From positions 1-20,062 of the forward strand of contig CAJUOA010000002.1 of the NCBI GenBank assembly GCA_910587785.1: DNA of 20,062 bases. The letters run 5' to 3'. The notes under the pieces were generated by a model, which worked only from the letters and a program-made list of their open reading frames with translations, was not told the origin of the DNA and ran no database searches. Each line of letters begins with the position of its first letter. Within the stretch, counting starts at the first letter, position 1. The position numbers and the translations under genes are program-made. The stretch is from an uncultured Oscillospiraceae bacterium (lineage in GTDB: Bacteria; Bacillota; Clostridia; Oscillospirales; Oscillospiraceae). Below, in pieces: positions 6,777-13,668 of the stretch.

Positions 6777-7718
6777 ATGGCAACAGGAAAAAAAGGCGCG
6801 AAGAGCAATAAGACAGCCCATGTGCTCAACCTCCTGGCCCCGGCCCCCGGGGTGGAGCGGGAGCCCGCCGCCGGGGCCGAGGCCCCGGAGCTGGACGCCC
6901 CCGTCCCCCCCGTGGAGGCGGAGGCGGCGGTCGTCTCCGCCGCGCCCCTGGCCCCTCCCATCCTGGAGGTGGCCCGCTCCAACGACGCACAGCTGTCGGA
7001 GCAGATCCGGGGCGCCCTGGAGAGCGAGCTCCTCCAGGAGCTGGGCATTGAGCCGGAGGAGGCCCCGCCGCCCGCGCAAGACGCGCCGTCACCGCCTCCC
7101 CAGGAGATGCCGGCGCCTCCCGCGGAGGCTGCGGAGCCGGAGCTGGAGCTGGAACCTGACCTGGTCCCGGAACCGGAAGCCGAGCCGGAGCCCGTACCCG
7201 AGATCGTACCGGAATCGGAGCCGGAACCGCTTTCGGAGCCTGAACCAGAGCCGGATCCAGTCCCGGAACCGGAGCCCGAGGCGGAACCGGAGCCCGTTTC
7301 AGAACCGGAGATCGAACCGGCCTCCCAGCAGGAGGCCGAACCCGAACCAGCGCCGGAGCCCGAACCCGCCCCCGAACCGGAAGAGGCTGAGCCCGAACCG
7401 GAATCCGCCCCCGCGCCGGCCCCCGCCCCCGCGCCGGAGGAAGACTTCGCCGTCGTCAACATCATGGAGCGCCTGGTGGAGATGAAGGCCCCCCGGTACA
7501 TCCGCATGTTCGGCCTTTGTCCCTGCGCCCGCTGTGCGGCGGACGTGAAGGCCCTCACCCTCACCCACCTTCAGCCCGCCTACATCGTAGTACCCCGGAC
7601 GGAGGTCGGCGCTATGGTCACCGTCTATGAGAGCCGGTTCAACAGCACCATCTTCGCCCAGCTCACCCGGGCCTGCAAGGTCGTCATGGACGCCCCCAGG
7701 CACGGGAACAAACCGTAA
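6777..7718 (+). CDS. ComFB-domain protein with basic N-terminus and long Pro-Glu linker
   Basis: A 313-aa protein with three parts. Residues 1-20 are basic and Asn/Lys-rich (KKGAKSNKTAHVLNLL). After a Pro/Ala stretch, residues 62-89 form a likely helix (ILEVARSNDAQLSEQIRGAL then ESELLQEL). Residues 120-220 are almost pure Pro-Glu/Pro-Ala repeat. Residues 223-313 match the late-competence ComFB family: a helix with IMERLVEM, the cysteine cluster CPCARC (C248, C250, C253), and DVKALTLTHLQPAYIV. ComFB domains have been reported, in cyanobacteria, to bind cyclic dinucleotides; whether this one does is unknown. AAGGAG lies 8 nt before the ATG and the gene is co-directional with parA, so it is probably the ParA partner or effector. 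Naming rests on the C-terminal domain only. Confidence 0.82.
   Translation: MATGKKGAKSNKTAHVLNLLAPAPGVEREPAAGAEAPELDAPVPPVEAEAAVVSAAPLAPPILEVARSNDAQLSEQIRGALESELLQELGIEPEEAPPPAQDAPSPPPQEMPAPPAEAAEPELELEPDLVPEPEAEPEPVPEIVPESEPEPLSEPEPEPDPVPEPEPEAEPEPVSEPEIEPASQQEAEPEPAPEPEPAPEPEEAEPEPESAPAPAPAPAPEEDFAVVNIMERLVEMKAPRYIRMFGLCPCARCAADVKALTLTHLQPAYIVVPRTEVGAMVTVYESRFNSTIFAQLTRACKVVMDAPRHGNKP
7137..7436 (+). repeat. Low-complexity Pro-Glu coding repeat inside the comFB-like gene
   Basis: About 300 bp of imperfect GAR-CCN dinucleotide-codon repeat encodes alternating Pro-Glu, becoming Pro-Ala at the end (residues 121-220). Synonymous codons vary (ccg, cct, cca, ccc; gag, gaa), which argues against recent slippage and for selection on the protein. 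The strand opposite shows a spurious Ser-Gly open frame. Confidence 0.85.
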
Positions 7719-7726
7719 GAAGCAAG

Positions 7727-7758
7727 GACCCGGACCAGCCGAGCGGCAGGTCCGGGTC
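7727..7758. terminator. Hairpin terminator between convergent operons
   Basis: GACCCGGACC (7727-7736) and GGTCCGGGTC (7749-7758) form a perfect 10-bp stem. The loop can pair further (GCC/GGC). It lies 8 bp after the comFB stop and 13 bp from the stop of the convergent EAL-HDOD gene. The following bases on each side are only moderately T-rich (TGTTGTCTCTTCC on plus, TTGCTTCTTAC on minus), so it is probably a bidirectional but imperfect intrinsic terminator. Confidence 0.7.
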
Positions 7759-7771
7759 TGTTGTCTCTTCC

Positions 7772-9055
7772 TCAGGATTTTTCCGCAGCGACGCTGGTGC
7801 TCATCAGCTGTCCCCAGATGCCGTTGACCTCCTCCAGGCACTGGAAGTAGGAGTTGGTCAGCAGGTTCACCGGGATGCCCAGCTCCCCGGCCAGATCGCC
7901 GATGGCGGCCCAGTCGGCCCGCTCGTAGCTGAGCACCAGGTCGTAGAGCTTCCCGCACCGGCCCTCGTGGAGCAGGAGGGCGTCCTTGACCTCCTGGGTG
8001 ATGGGGATCTCCGCGAGGATCTCCTCCAGGGGCGCGGCGATGAGGTAGTTGAGAGTGGAGAACATGCCCATGAGGTAGGCGTCGTTGCGGGAAATGGGCA
8101 TGTCTTTCGCGTGCTTGAGCAGTTCGCTGGAGAAGGTGGCACGCATGAAGGAGGTCTTCAGGAACTCCTCCTGGCTGTCGTCGATCTCCCCCTCGTTGCC
8201 CGCGCCCATGAGGTAGATCCACTGCCGCAGCTGTCCGATACCCAGGACCATGATGGCCTGATGGACGTCCGTGGCCCGGTTGCGCAGGGCGAAGTAAGCG
8301 GAGTTGACGATCTTCAGCAGACTGTAGGTCAGCGTGGCGTCCATAGAGATAATCTGCTCGATCTCCTCCACGTCCGGCTCATCCTTGGTGATAGCCACCA
8401 TGAGGCGGAAGAAGTTGCTCTGGAGATAGGTGCTGCTGTGGACGCTGGTGAACATCTGCTCCGCCACGTAGCGGCCCTCCATGGCGTCCACCTCCATGAT
8501 GAATGCCTTCTGATAGAGCTCCTCGTCGTTCACCTCTGTAGCGATGCACCGCTTGCCCATGCTGTGGGCCATCTCCACGATGTTGCGGATGCTGGTGTCG
8601 TTGGTGGTCCGGAAATTGATCTTGATGTAGTCAAAACGGTCCAGGATGGAGAAGTAGCGGGGACTGAACTGGAACTCATTGACCGCCACCTTGTACCCCT
8701 CCTTGGAGTAGCGCTCCACGAAGCGCATGGCCAGGGGGTGGATAATGACGCTGTCGTCCACCTGGATGACCAGGTCCGCCGGGTTGAAGAGCTTGGGGGT
8801 CTGCTTCATGAGGAGGTTCGTGGTGAAGGTCATGAAGTTCACCGCGCCCTTCAGGGTCCGGTCCGTGTTCTGGGTCAAAAAGTTATAGATGGTGTCCGCC
8901 GCGGCAAAGTCCTGCTGGCCGCCGCTTTCGCCGCTCTCATAGGCCCCGCCTTCCCCGGAGAACCGGATCTCATAGGCGATGGTCTTTCCCTGGAGATCCT
9001 TGATGGGCTGGCGGACGACATATTTGTTTGTACTGCTGTTGGTGCTCACTGCCAT
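7772..9055 (-). CDS. Degenerate-EAL and HDOD domain signalling protein
   Basis: A 427-aa cytoplasmic protein of the YuxH/CdgJ type, in which an EAL-like domain is followed by HDOD. The N-terminal part begins VVRQPIKDLQGKTIAYEIRF (residues 13-32), the position of the EAL motif, but reads YEIRF. Later catalytic landmarks are also altered: VIQVDD where an Asn or Glu metal ligand is usual, VNEF in place of DDF, and ATEVN in place of the AEKVE lysine segment. It is therefore unlikely to hydrolyse cyclic-di-GMP but might bind it or act as a scaffold. The HDOD part (about 205-400) has QIISMDATLTYSLLKIVNSA and HQAIMVLGIGQLRQWIYL. GGAGG lies 6 nt before the ATG and the gene follows cheV by 13 bp, so it is the last gene of the che operon. 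Confidence 0.88.
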   Translation of the reverse strand: MAVSTNSSTNKYVVRQPIKDLQGKTIAYEIRFSGEGGAYESGESGGQQDFAAADTIYNFLTQNTDRTLKGAVNFMTFTTNLLMKQTPKLFNPADLVIQVDDSVIIHPLAMRFVERYSKEGYKVAVNEFQFSPRYFSILDRFDYIKINFRTTNDTSIRNIVEMAHSMGKRCIATEVNDEELYQKAFIMEVDAMEGRYVAEQMFTSVHSSTYLQSNFFRLMVAITKDEPDVEEIEQIISMDATLTYSLLKIVNSAYFALRNRATDVHQAIMVLGIGQLRQWIYLMGAGNEGEIDDSQEEFLKTSFMRATFSSELLKHAKDMPISRNDAYLMGMFSTLNYLIAAPLEEILAEIPITQEVKDALLLHEGRCGKLYDLVLSYERADWAAIGDLAGELGIPVNLLTNSYFQCLEEVNGIWGQLMSTSVAAEKS

Positions 9056-9068
9056 GGTCTTCCTCCCG

Positions 9069-9998
9069 TTAATTGGCCTGCGCCGCGCGGGCCAAGAGAT
9101 GATCCATCACATCCACCAGATGCCCGATCTCCGGCTTGGTCAGCTGTTCATCGGCGCCCAGCTGGCTTCCCTTGATGCGCATCTCCTCACTGATGAGGGA
9201 GGAGAAGATGATGAGGGGGATGCTCTTGAAGCGCTCACTGTCCTTGATGAGCTTGGTCAGCCGGTGGCCGTCCATCTGGGGCATCTCGATATCTGTGATG
9301 ACCAGGGCCACATGGCTCGCGAGGTCCGCGTCCCGGGGAAGCTCGTTGAGGTTGTCCCAGAGCTCCCGGCCGTTGGGGTGCATCCGGAGGTTCACGTACC
9401 CCGCCTTGCGCAGGGAGTTCTCGATCATCTTCGAGAGGAGGATGGAGTCCTCCGCGATCCAGATGGGGCGCTCATTCCGGGCCCGGGGGCCCATGGCGTC
9501 GATCTCCTCCATCTGGATTGAGGTCTCCGGGGCGATCTCCGCCACGATGCGCTCAAAGTCCAGGATGGTCACCAGGTCCGCGCCGCACTGGGCGATGCCC
9601 GTGGCCACGCTCTCCGCGCCGCCGGAGACCGTCTTGTCCGGCTTCTGGATGTCGCCCCAGGAGATACGGCTGATCTGCACCACCGAGTGGACCCGGAAAG
9701 CGATAAACATCTTGTTGAAGTTGGTGACGATGAAGATGTCCCGCTCTCCCCGGTCGCCGTCGACGCCGCTGAGGTACTTGGGGAGGTCCACCACGGTGAG
9801 GACGTCATCCCTGGGCTTGAAGATGCCCTCCACCGCCGGGTGGGCGTGGGGCATGGGCTTGACGGGCGCGGCGATCATGATCTCCTTGACCTTCGCCACG
9901 TTGATGCCGTACAGATTCCCGTTGATGGTGAACTCCATGATCTCGATCTCATTGGTCCCGGACTCCAGCAGAATTCCAGTGTTGTGCATCTCAGCCAT
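9069..9998 (-). CDS. cheV: Chemotaxis coupling protein CheV (CheW domain plus receiver)
   Basis: CheV couples receptors to CheA and adjusts the coupling when its receiver domain is phosphorylated. The 309-aa product has an N-terminal CheW-like domain (LLESGTNEIEIMEF through about residue 155, with GINVAKVKEIM) and a C-terminal receiver: acidic pair E183-D184, phosphoacceptor D236 in LVITDIEMP, conserved S266 region and K288 in LTKPE. Length matches the family. The ATG at 9998 is chosen because AGGAG sits 8 nt upstream; an in-frame GTG at 10007 overlaps that ribosome-binding site and is unlikely. It lies after cheC-cheD with a 47-bp AT-rich gap. As no cheW is seen in the window, CheV may be an important local coupler. 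Confidence 0.94.
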   Translation of the reverse strand: MAEMHNTGILLESGTNEIEIMEFTINGNLYGINVAKVKEIMIAAPVKPMPHAHPAVEGIFKPRDDVLTVVDLPKYLSGVDGDRGERDIFIVTNFNKMFIAFRVHSVVQISRISWGDIQKPDKTVSGGAESVATGIAQCGADLVTILDFERIVAEIAPETSIQMEEIDAMGPRARNERPIWIAEDSILLSKMIENSLRKAGYVNLRMHPNGRELWDNLNELPRDADLASHVALVITDIEMPQMDGHRLTKLIKDSERFKSIPLIIFSSLISEEMRIKGSQLGADEQLTKPEIGHLVDVMDHLLARAAQAN

Positions 9999-10045
9999 GA
10001 TTGACACTCCTAACCTAAAATAAATTTTGTCTCATCTCAAGTGGA
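9999..10045 (-). promoter_or_regulatory. AT-rich cheD-cheV gap with possible weak internal promoter
   Basis: On the minus strand TTGAGA (5 of 6 to a -35) is followed 17 bp later by TAGGTT (3 of 6 to a -10), within an unusually AT-rich stretch for this locus. The proposed -10 abuts the cheV ribosome-binding site, which would make an almost leaderless transcript, so the call is weak. Confidence 0.2.
10007..10011 (-). promoter_or_regulatory. Ribosome-binding site that decides the cheV start
   Basis: AGGAG on the minus strand, 8 nt before the ATG at 9998. The alternative GTG start shares its first base with the last base of this site, which rules the GTG out on spacing. Confidence 0.65.
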
Positions 10046-10528
10046 TCAGAAGATGATGTCCTGTTTGCCATAGGAGCGGATGCAGCTCTGTCCGCTGTCC
10101 ACGTCGAAGAGCATCGTGCGGGCCACGCTGCCCCCCACATACTCGCCCAAGAGCCGGATGCCCTCCTTGCGCAGGATGGTATGGACGCTCTCGATGTTCC
10201 TCTGTCCGATGTTGCCCAGGTTGCCGCCGTTGACCTCGAACATCTTGGCCCCGCCGGCGATCTTCACGGTGATCCGGCTGCGGGAGGCCCCCTGGGCCTC
10301 CATCTGCCGCAGGGTCTCCCGGATGCCGGTATCCGCGTATTTCAAAGGGTTCTTCCGTCCGGTTTCCATGTTCAGCGGGAGCATGACGTGCAGCAGCGCT
10401 CCCAGCTTGATCCGCGGATCATGGAAGCAGAGGCCGATGCAGGAGCCCAGCGCATAGGTGATGAGGATGCCCGAGCCCTTGGCCAGCTTCATGTCCGCGA
10501 TTCCGACTGTTATCTTGTTCCCATTCAT
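10046..10528 (-). CDS. cheD: Chemoreceptor glutamine deamidase CheD
   Basis: CheD deamidates glutamines in receptor methylation helices and binds CheC, increasing its CheY-P phosphatase activity. The 160-aa product carries the catalytic set at the conserved spacing: T24, C30 in YALGSCIGLC and H47 in LLHVMLPL (Cys to His is 17 residues, Thr to Cys is 6). The GGAKMFEVNGGNLGNIGQRN segment and the length are also typical. The start at 10528 is fixed by the ATGA overlap with the cheC stop; the frame is open further upstream only as a shadow of cheC. It should work with the CheC encoded immediately before it. Confidence 0.95.
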   Translation of the reverse strand: MNGNKITVGIADMKLAKGSGILITYALGSCIGLCFHDPRIKLGALLHVMLPLNMETGRKNPLKYADTGIRETLRQMEAQGASRSRITVKIAGGAKMFEVNGGNLGNIGQRNIESVHTILRKEGIRLLGEYVGGSVARTMLFDVDSGQSCIRSYGKQDIIF

Positions 10529-11145
10529 TCCGCAACGCCTAGTTTCTTTAATAAAAAGTTGAGGGACCGGATGTCCGGTGAGAGGAGCAGGCGGCAGGGC
10601 ACCTGCTTGTTGTCGCAGACGAAGTTGCCGCCGATGGTCATAAGGTAGTCGCTGGTGCCGCCGTACTCCGCCATGGGCACCGCCAGGATGGCTCCCTGCA
10701 TGTCCACCGCGAAAGCGGGCACCGTCAGCTCCAGGGAGATGTCCGAGAGGCCCGAGAGGGCGTTGATGAACGTGGAGATGGTGATGTTGCCCACCTCCAC
10801 CAGGGCGGAGCGGCCCATGTCGTCGAGCTCCTCGTAGCCGCTGATCTTGGTACCCACCATGCTCTCCAGCACCAGGTTCACAAACTCCAGCTGCTGTACG
10901 GAGAGCATAATGCCGTTCATCTGTCCGCTCATGCGCACCAGCACCCCGGCGGTCACCGCCTCCGGGCCGCCGATCCACTCGATGGCCTCATTATAGCCCA
11001 TGATGCGCACCTCCGGCAGGGTGATGCGCACCTCCCGCTTGAGCAGGGTGGAGAGGGCCGTGGCCGCGTTGCCGGTGCCGATGCTGCCGATTTCCCGGAG
11101 GGTGTCGATCTCCAGGGAGCTGAGCTCGTCGAATGTCTTGATCAT
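10525..11145 (-). CDS. cheC: CheY-P phosphatase CheC
   Basis: CheC dephosphorylates CheY-P, in partnership with CheD, as part of Firmicute-type adaptation. The 206-aa product has the two repeated CheC motifs of pattern [D/S]xxxExxN...P. The second is intact (S113, E117, N120, P143 in SALVEVGNI). The first has D14, E18 and P44 but Ser at position 21 where Asn is expected (DTLREIGS), so this half is probably inactive or weak. The length matches B. subtilis CheC. It starts 20 bp after a rod-type gene and overlaps cheD by 4 bp. CheX and FliY are relatives, but the two-site layout without a FliN domain supports CheC. Confidence 0.93.
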   Translation of the reverse strand: MIKTFDELSSLEIDTLREIGSIGTGNAATALSTLLKREVRITLPEVRIMGYNEAIEWIGGPEAVTAGVLVRMSGQMNGIMLSVQQLEFVNLVLESMVGTKISGYEELDDMGRSALVEVGNITISTFINALSGLSDISLELTVPAFAVDMQGAILAVPMAEYGGTSDYLMTIGGNFVCDNKQVPCRLLLSPDIRSLNFLLKKLGVAE

Positions 11146-11165
11146 AAAAATCAGCTCCTTCCTCG

Positions 11166-11948
11166 TTATCTCAGACCGTTGATCGTCGTCTCGATCTCGT
11201 CGGAGGTGGTCACCATCTTCAGGCAGAAGCTGTAGGCCCGCTGGGACTCGATGACCTTGATGAACTCCTGGGCCAGGTCCGTGTTGCTCAGCTCCAGGAG
11301 GCCCCGCTTGACCACGCCGGTGCCCAGATAGAGCTGTCCGTTCTTATCCGTGGCCACGAAGCGGCAGCTGTCCGCGTGCTCCAGGCCCTCCCGGATGGCG
11401 TAATCGAAGACCCCCAGGCGGAGCTCCAGGCCCGCCCGGTTCTCCTTCACCTCGTCCATGTCCAGCACGATGAAGTTGCCCTGGGGGTCCAGCACGCACC
11501 GGCCCTCGTTGTCGCTCAGGCGCCACTCGGGCTTGGGCTGGGCCTCCTCGCCGTTGGCCTCCGCCTCGGCGATCTCCTCCTCCGTGGGGTCCACCCAGTA
11601 CTGGGCCGCCGTGAAGGCGCCGTCCCGGGTGTATGAAATTTCCTCGCTGGGCGGGTCGTAGAGGGCGAAGAAGCCGTCCCCGTTGATGGCGAAGTCGAAG
11701 GTCCGCCCCGTCTCGATGAACCCGCTGGGGTTGAAGTCCACCGTGGCCTTGGTCATCCGCGTGCCTGTGCCCTTGGGGAGCTCTGCGTTGTCGATGCCGA
11801 TCACGTCCCGGTTCATCAGCGCCCCGAAGGACGCCCGCTCCGCCCGGAAGCCGTGGGTGTTCACGTTGGCGATGTTGTTCGACTGCACGTTCATGCGCTG
11901 CTGCTGTTGGATCGCGCCTACCGCGGCGCTGTAAAAGGACATGTTCAT
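11166..11948 (-). CDS. Flagellar rod/hook-basal-body protein, FlgF/FlgG family (second copy)
   Basis: A 260-aa axial protein, exported by the flagellar type III system and placed in the distal rod. The N-terminal rod motif (MNVQSNNIANVNTHGFRAER at residues 19-38), the GDGFFALYDP segment and the C-terminal polymerisation helix (LAQEFIKVIESQRAYSFCLK, ending about residue 244) are all family hallmarks. An acidic insert (DPTEEEIAEAEANGEEAQPK) interrupts the central domain. In B. subtilis the corresponding pair is called flhO and flhP; which of FlgF or FlgG this equals cannot be settled from sequence alone, so no symbol is given. ATG at 11948 has AAAGGA 10 nt upstream. It follows the first copy after a 128-bp gap. 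Confidence 0.88.
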   Translation of the reverse strand: MNMSFYSAAVGAIQQQQRMNVQSNNIANVNTHGFRAERASFGALMNRDVIGIDNAELPKGTGTRMTKATVDFNPSGFIETGRTFDFAINGDGFFALYDPPSEEISYTRDGAFTAAQYWVDPTEEEIAEAEANGEEAQPKPEWRLSDNEGRCVLDPQGNFIVLDMDEVKENRAGLELRLGVFDYAIREGLEHADSCRFVATDKNGQLYLGTGVVKRGLLELSNTDLAQEFIKVIESQRAYSFCLKMVTTSDEIETTINGLR

Positions 11949-12076
11949 ATGTAGTTGGTCCTTTCTGTGATTTGACGAGCGTATGTTGGGCCCTGCCCTG
12001 CGTCCGGCTGTCGTTACCGGGCCGCAGACTTGGCCACACTACGCAGAATCGTCTCGAGTTCGCCTGTCCGGCAAAA
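11949..12076 (-). other. 128-bp gap between the two rod genes, with a bulged hairpin
   Basis: This is the longest gap inside the right block. On the transcribed strand CTGCG-gc-CCGG (5' arm) pairs with CCGG-a-CGCAG (3' arm) across a 9-nt loop at 11998-12027. No T-run follows. A CGCCTGTCCGG word at 12061-12071 matches one arm of the inverted repeat near 2200. No promoter I would defend was found. Confidence 0.35.
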
Positions 12077-12832
12077 CTAGCCCATCCGCCCCAGCTCGGT
12101 GGTGGCCTTGCTCATGACGGCGTCGTAGATTTTGCTCATCTGCGCCGCACTTTGCAGCGCCCGCTGGGAGCTCATCATCAGCACCATCTCCTCCACCATG
12201 TTCACATTGGAGCGCTCCACCATCCGGTGGCGGATCTCGTAGTTCTCGCTGAGCTGGAAGTTCCCGCCGGTGAAGAGGCCGTACTCGTTGCGCTCCAGGT
12301 CCTCGGTGTTCTCTGTGGCGTAGATGCCCAGAGTGCCCAAGTAGTTGCGGTCCGCCTCGGTGTAGATCTCGCCCAGCTTGTTCACGTAGATGTGGTCCGT
12401 GGGCAGCTGGATAGGCTGACCCTCGCTGTTCAGGACCCGCCCCTGTCCCCAGAGGCACAGATACCCCTCGTCGTCCAGGTTGAAGCTCCCATTGCGGGTG
12501 TAGGCCACATCCCCGTCCCGGTCGATGGCGAAAAAGCCGTCGCCGATGATGGCAAAGTCCAGGGGCAGGGTGGTCTCCTCCATGGACCCCTGGGTGAAGT
12601 CCGTCACCAGTTCGCTGGGGGCCAGGATGTAGGTCTCCTCCCCCATCTCCGTGGAGACGGCCTTGTTCTTGTTGCCCACCCGGCTGATGAGCACGTCCTG
12701 GAAGGTGCTGTCCGTGTACCGGTCCAGCTTGTAACCGGCGGTGGAGATGTTGGTCATGTTGTGGCTCACCACGTCCAGCCGCCGCCCCTGGGAGAGCATG
12801 GCGGAGGTGAGCTGATAGAAACCTTTGAACAT
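12077..12832 (-). CDS. Flagellar rod/hook-basal-body protein, FlgF/FlgG family (first copy)
   Basis: A 251-aa rod-type protein. It has the N-terminal basal-body rod signature (LDVVSHNMTNISTAGYKLDR, residues 18-37), the mid-domain IIGDGFFAIDRDGDVAYTRN and the C-terminal signature SNVNMVEEMVLMMSSQRALQ with a following amphipathic helix. Export signal and polymerisation are both carried by these terminal helices; there is no Sec signal. The two rod genes are paralogues of about equal length in tandem, the flhO/flhP arrangement of Firmicutes, but here placed directly after the sigma factor. GGGAGGAG lies 6 nt before the ATG. Likely FlgF- or FlgG-equivalent; the choice is left open. Confidence 0.88.
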   Translation of the reverse strand: MFKGFYQLTSAMLSQGRRLDVVSHNMTNISTAGYKLDRYTDSTFQDVLISRVGNKNKAVSTEMGEETYILAPSELVTDFTQGSMEETTLPLDFAIIGDGFFAIDRDGDVAYTRNGSFNLDDEGYLCLWGQGRVLNSEGQPIQLPTDHIYVNKLGEIYTEADRNYLGTLGIYATENTEDLERNEYGLFTGGNFQLSENYEIRHRMVERSNVNMVEEMVLMMSSQRALQSAAQMSKIYDAVMSKATTELGRMG

Positions 12833-12855
12833 ATGAAACTCCTCCCGTAGGGGGC

Positions 12856-13668
12856 TCAGGGCTCCCCGTTCATGTATCGCTTCATGTACAGCTTCAGCTT
12901 CTGGATGGCCCGGGAGTGGATCTGGGAGATGCGGGGCTCGCTGACCTCCATCACCTGGGCGATCTCCTTCATGCTGAGGTTTTTCTTATAGTAGAGCGAG
13001 ATGACCAGCTGCTCGTTCTCCCGCAGGGACTCGATGCCGTCCGTGAGCTTCTCCAGAAGCTCCTGCCGCAGGAGGGAGTCCTCCGGATGATCCGAACCGC
13101 TGTCAGCCACGTCCATCCCCTGGTCCCGGTCCTCCAGGACCGAGTCCAGGCTGAGCACATTGCATAGGGACGAATCCGCCAGGTGCTCCTGGTACTGCTC
13201 CTGGGTGATGCCCAGCTTCGCCGCGATCTCCTCGTCCGAGGGGTAGCGCCCCAGCTGGGCGAAGAGCTCCACCCCGGCCTGGTCGATCTCCCGGGCCCTG
13301 CGGCGTACGCTCCGGGGCACCCAGTCCTGCCGCCGGGCCAAGTCGATCACCGCCCCCCGGATGCGCTTGGAGACAAAGGTCTCAAACTTGATGCCCTTGT
13401 CGGGGTCGAATTTATCCACCGCGCCCACCAGGGCCAGGACGCCCTCGTTGATGATGTCATCCACCTGGGCGAAGCTGCTGTAGACCCCCCGCACCTGCAA
13501 GGCGATGGACTTGACCAGCCCTACGTAACGCAGCACCAGGGGCCACTTGAGCTCCTGACACCCGGTGCTCTTGTAGAGCAGCAGCAGGTCCTCCTTGCTC
13601 ATGGCGTCGATCTCCGCCTGGGTGTAGGTCAGCGCCGCTGCTGCGGCCTCACGGCCCCCGGCGCTCAT
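12856..13668 (-). CDS. fliA: Flagellar RNA polymerase sigma factor, sigma-28 (FliA/SigD/WhiG family)
   Basis: Directs RNA polymerase to late flagellar and chemotaxis promoters. The 270-aa product shows region 2 (YVGLVKSIALQV, VDDIINEGVLALVGAVDKFD, then KGIKFETFVSKRIRGAVID), the family-specific linker RRQDWVPRSVRRRAREID, region 3 (LGRYPSDEEIAAKLGITQEQ) and region 4 with its helix-turn-helix (LSMKEIAQVMEVSEPRISQI at about 237-256). ATG at 13668 overlaps the flhA stop as ATGA, so it is translated with the export gate and fixes the start. In Firmicutes the gene is often called sigD. Its presence late in the operon allows levels to depend on transcription reaching the distal end. No anti-sigma flgM is in the window. 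Confidence 0.94.
   Translation of the reverse strand: MSAGGREAAAAALTYTQAEIDAMSKEDLLLLYKSTGCQELKWPLVLRYVGLVKSIALQVRGVYSSFAQVDDIINEGVLALVGAVDKFDPDKGIKFETFVSKRIRGAVIDLARRQDWVPRSVRRRAREIDQAGVELFAQLGRYPSDEEIAAKLGITQEQYQEHLADSSLCNVLSLDSVLEDRDQGMDVADSGSDHPEDSLLRQELLEKLTDGIESLRENEQLVISLYYKKNLSMKEIAQVMEVSEPRISQIHSRAIQKLKLYMKRYMNGEP

Noticed and set aside
6761..7564. A minus-strand Ser-Gly-rich open frame opposite the comFB-like gene
   Set aside because: Complement of the Pro-Glu codon repeat; no ribosome-binding site and no domain.
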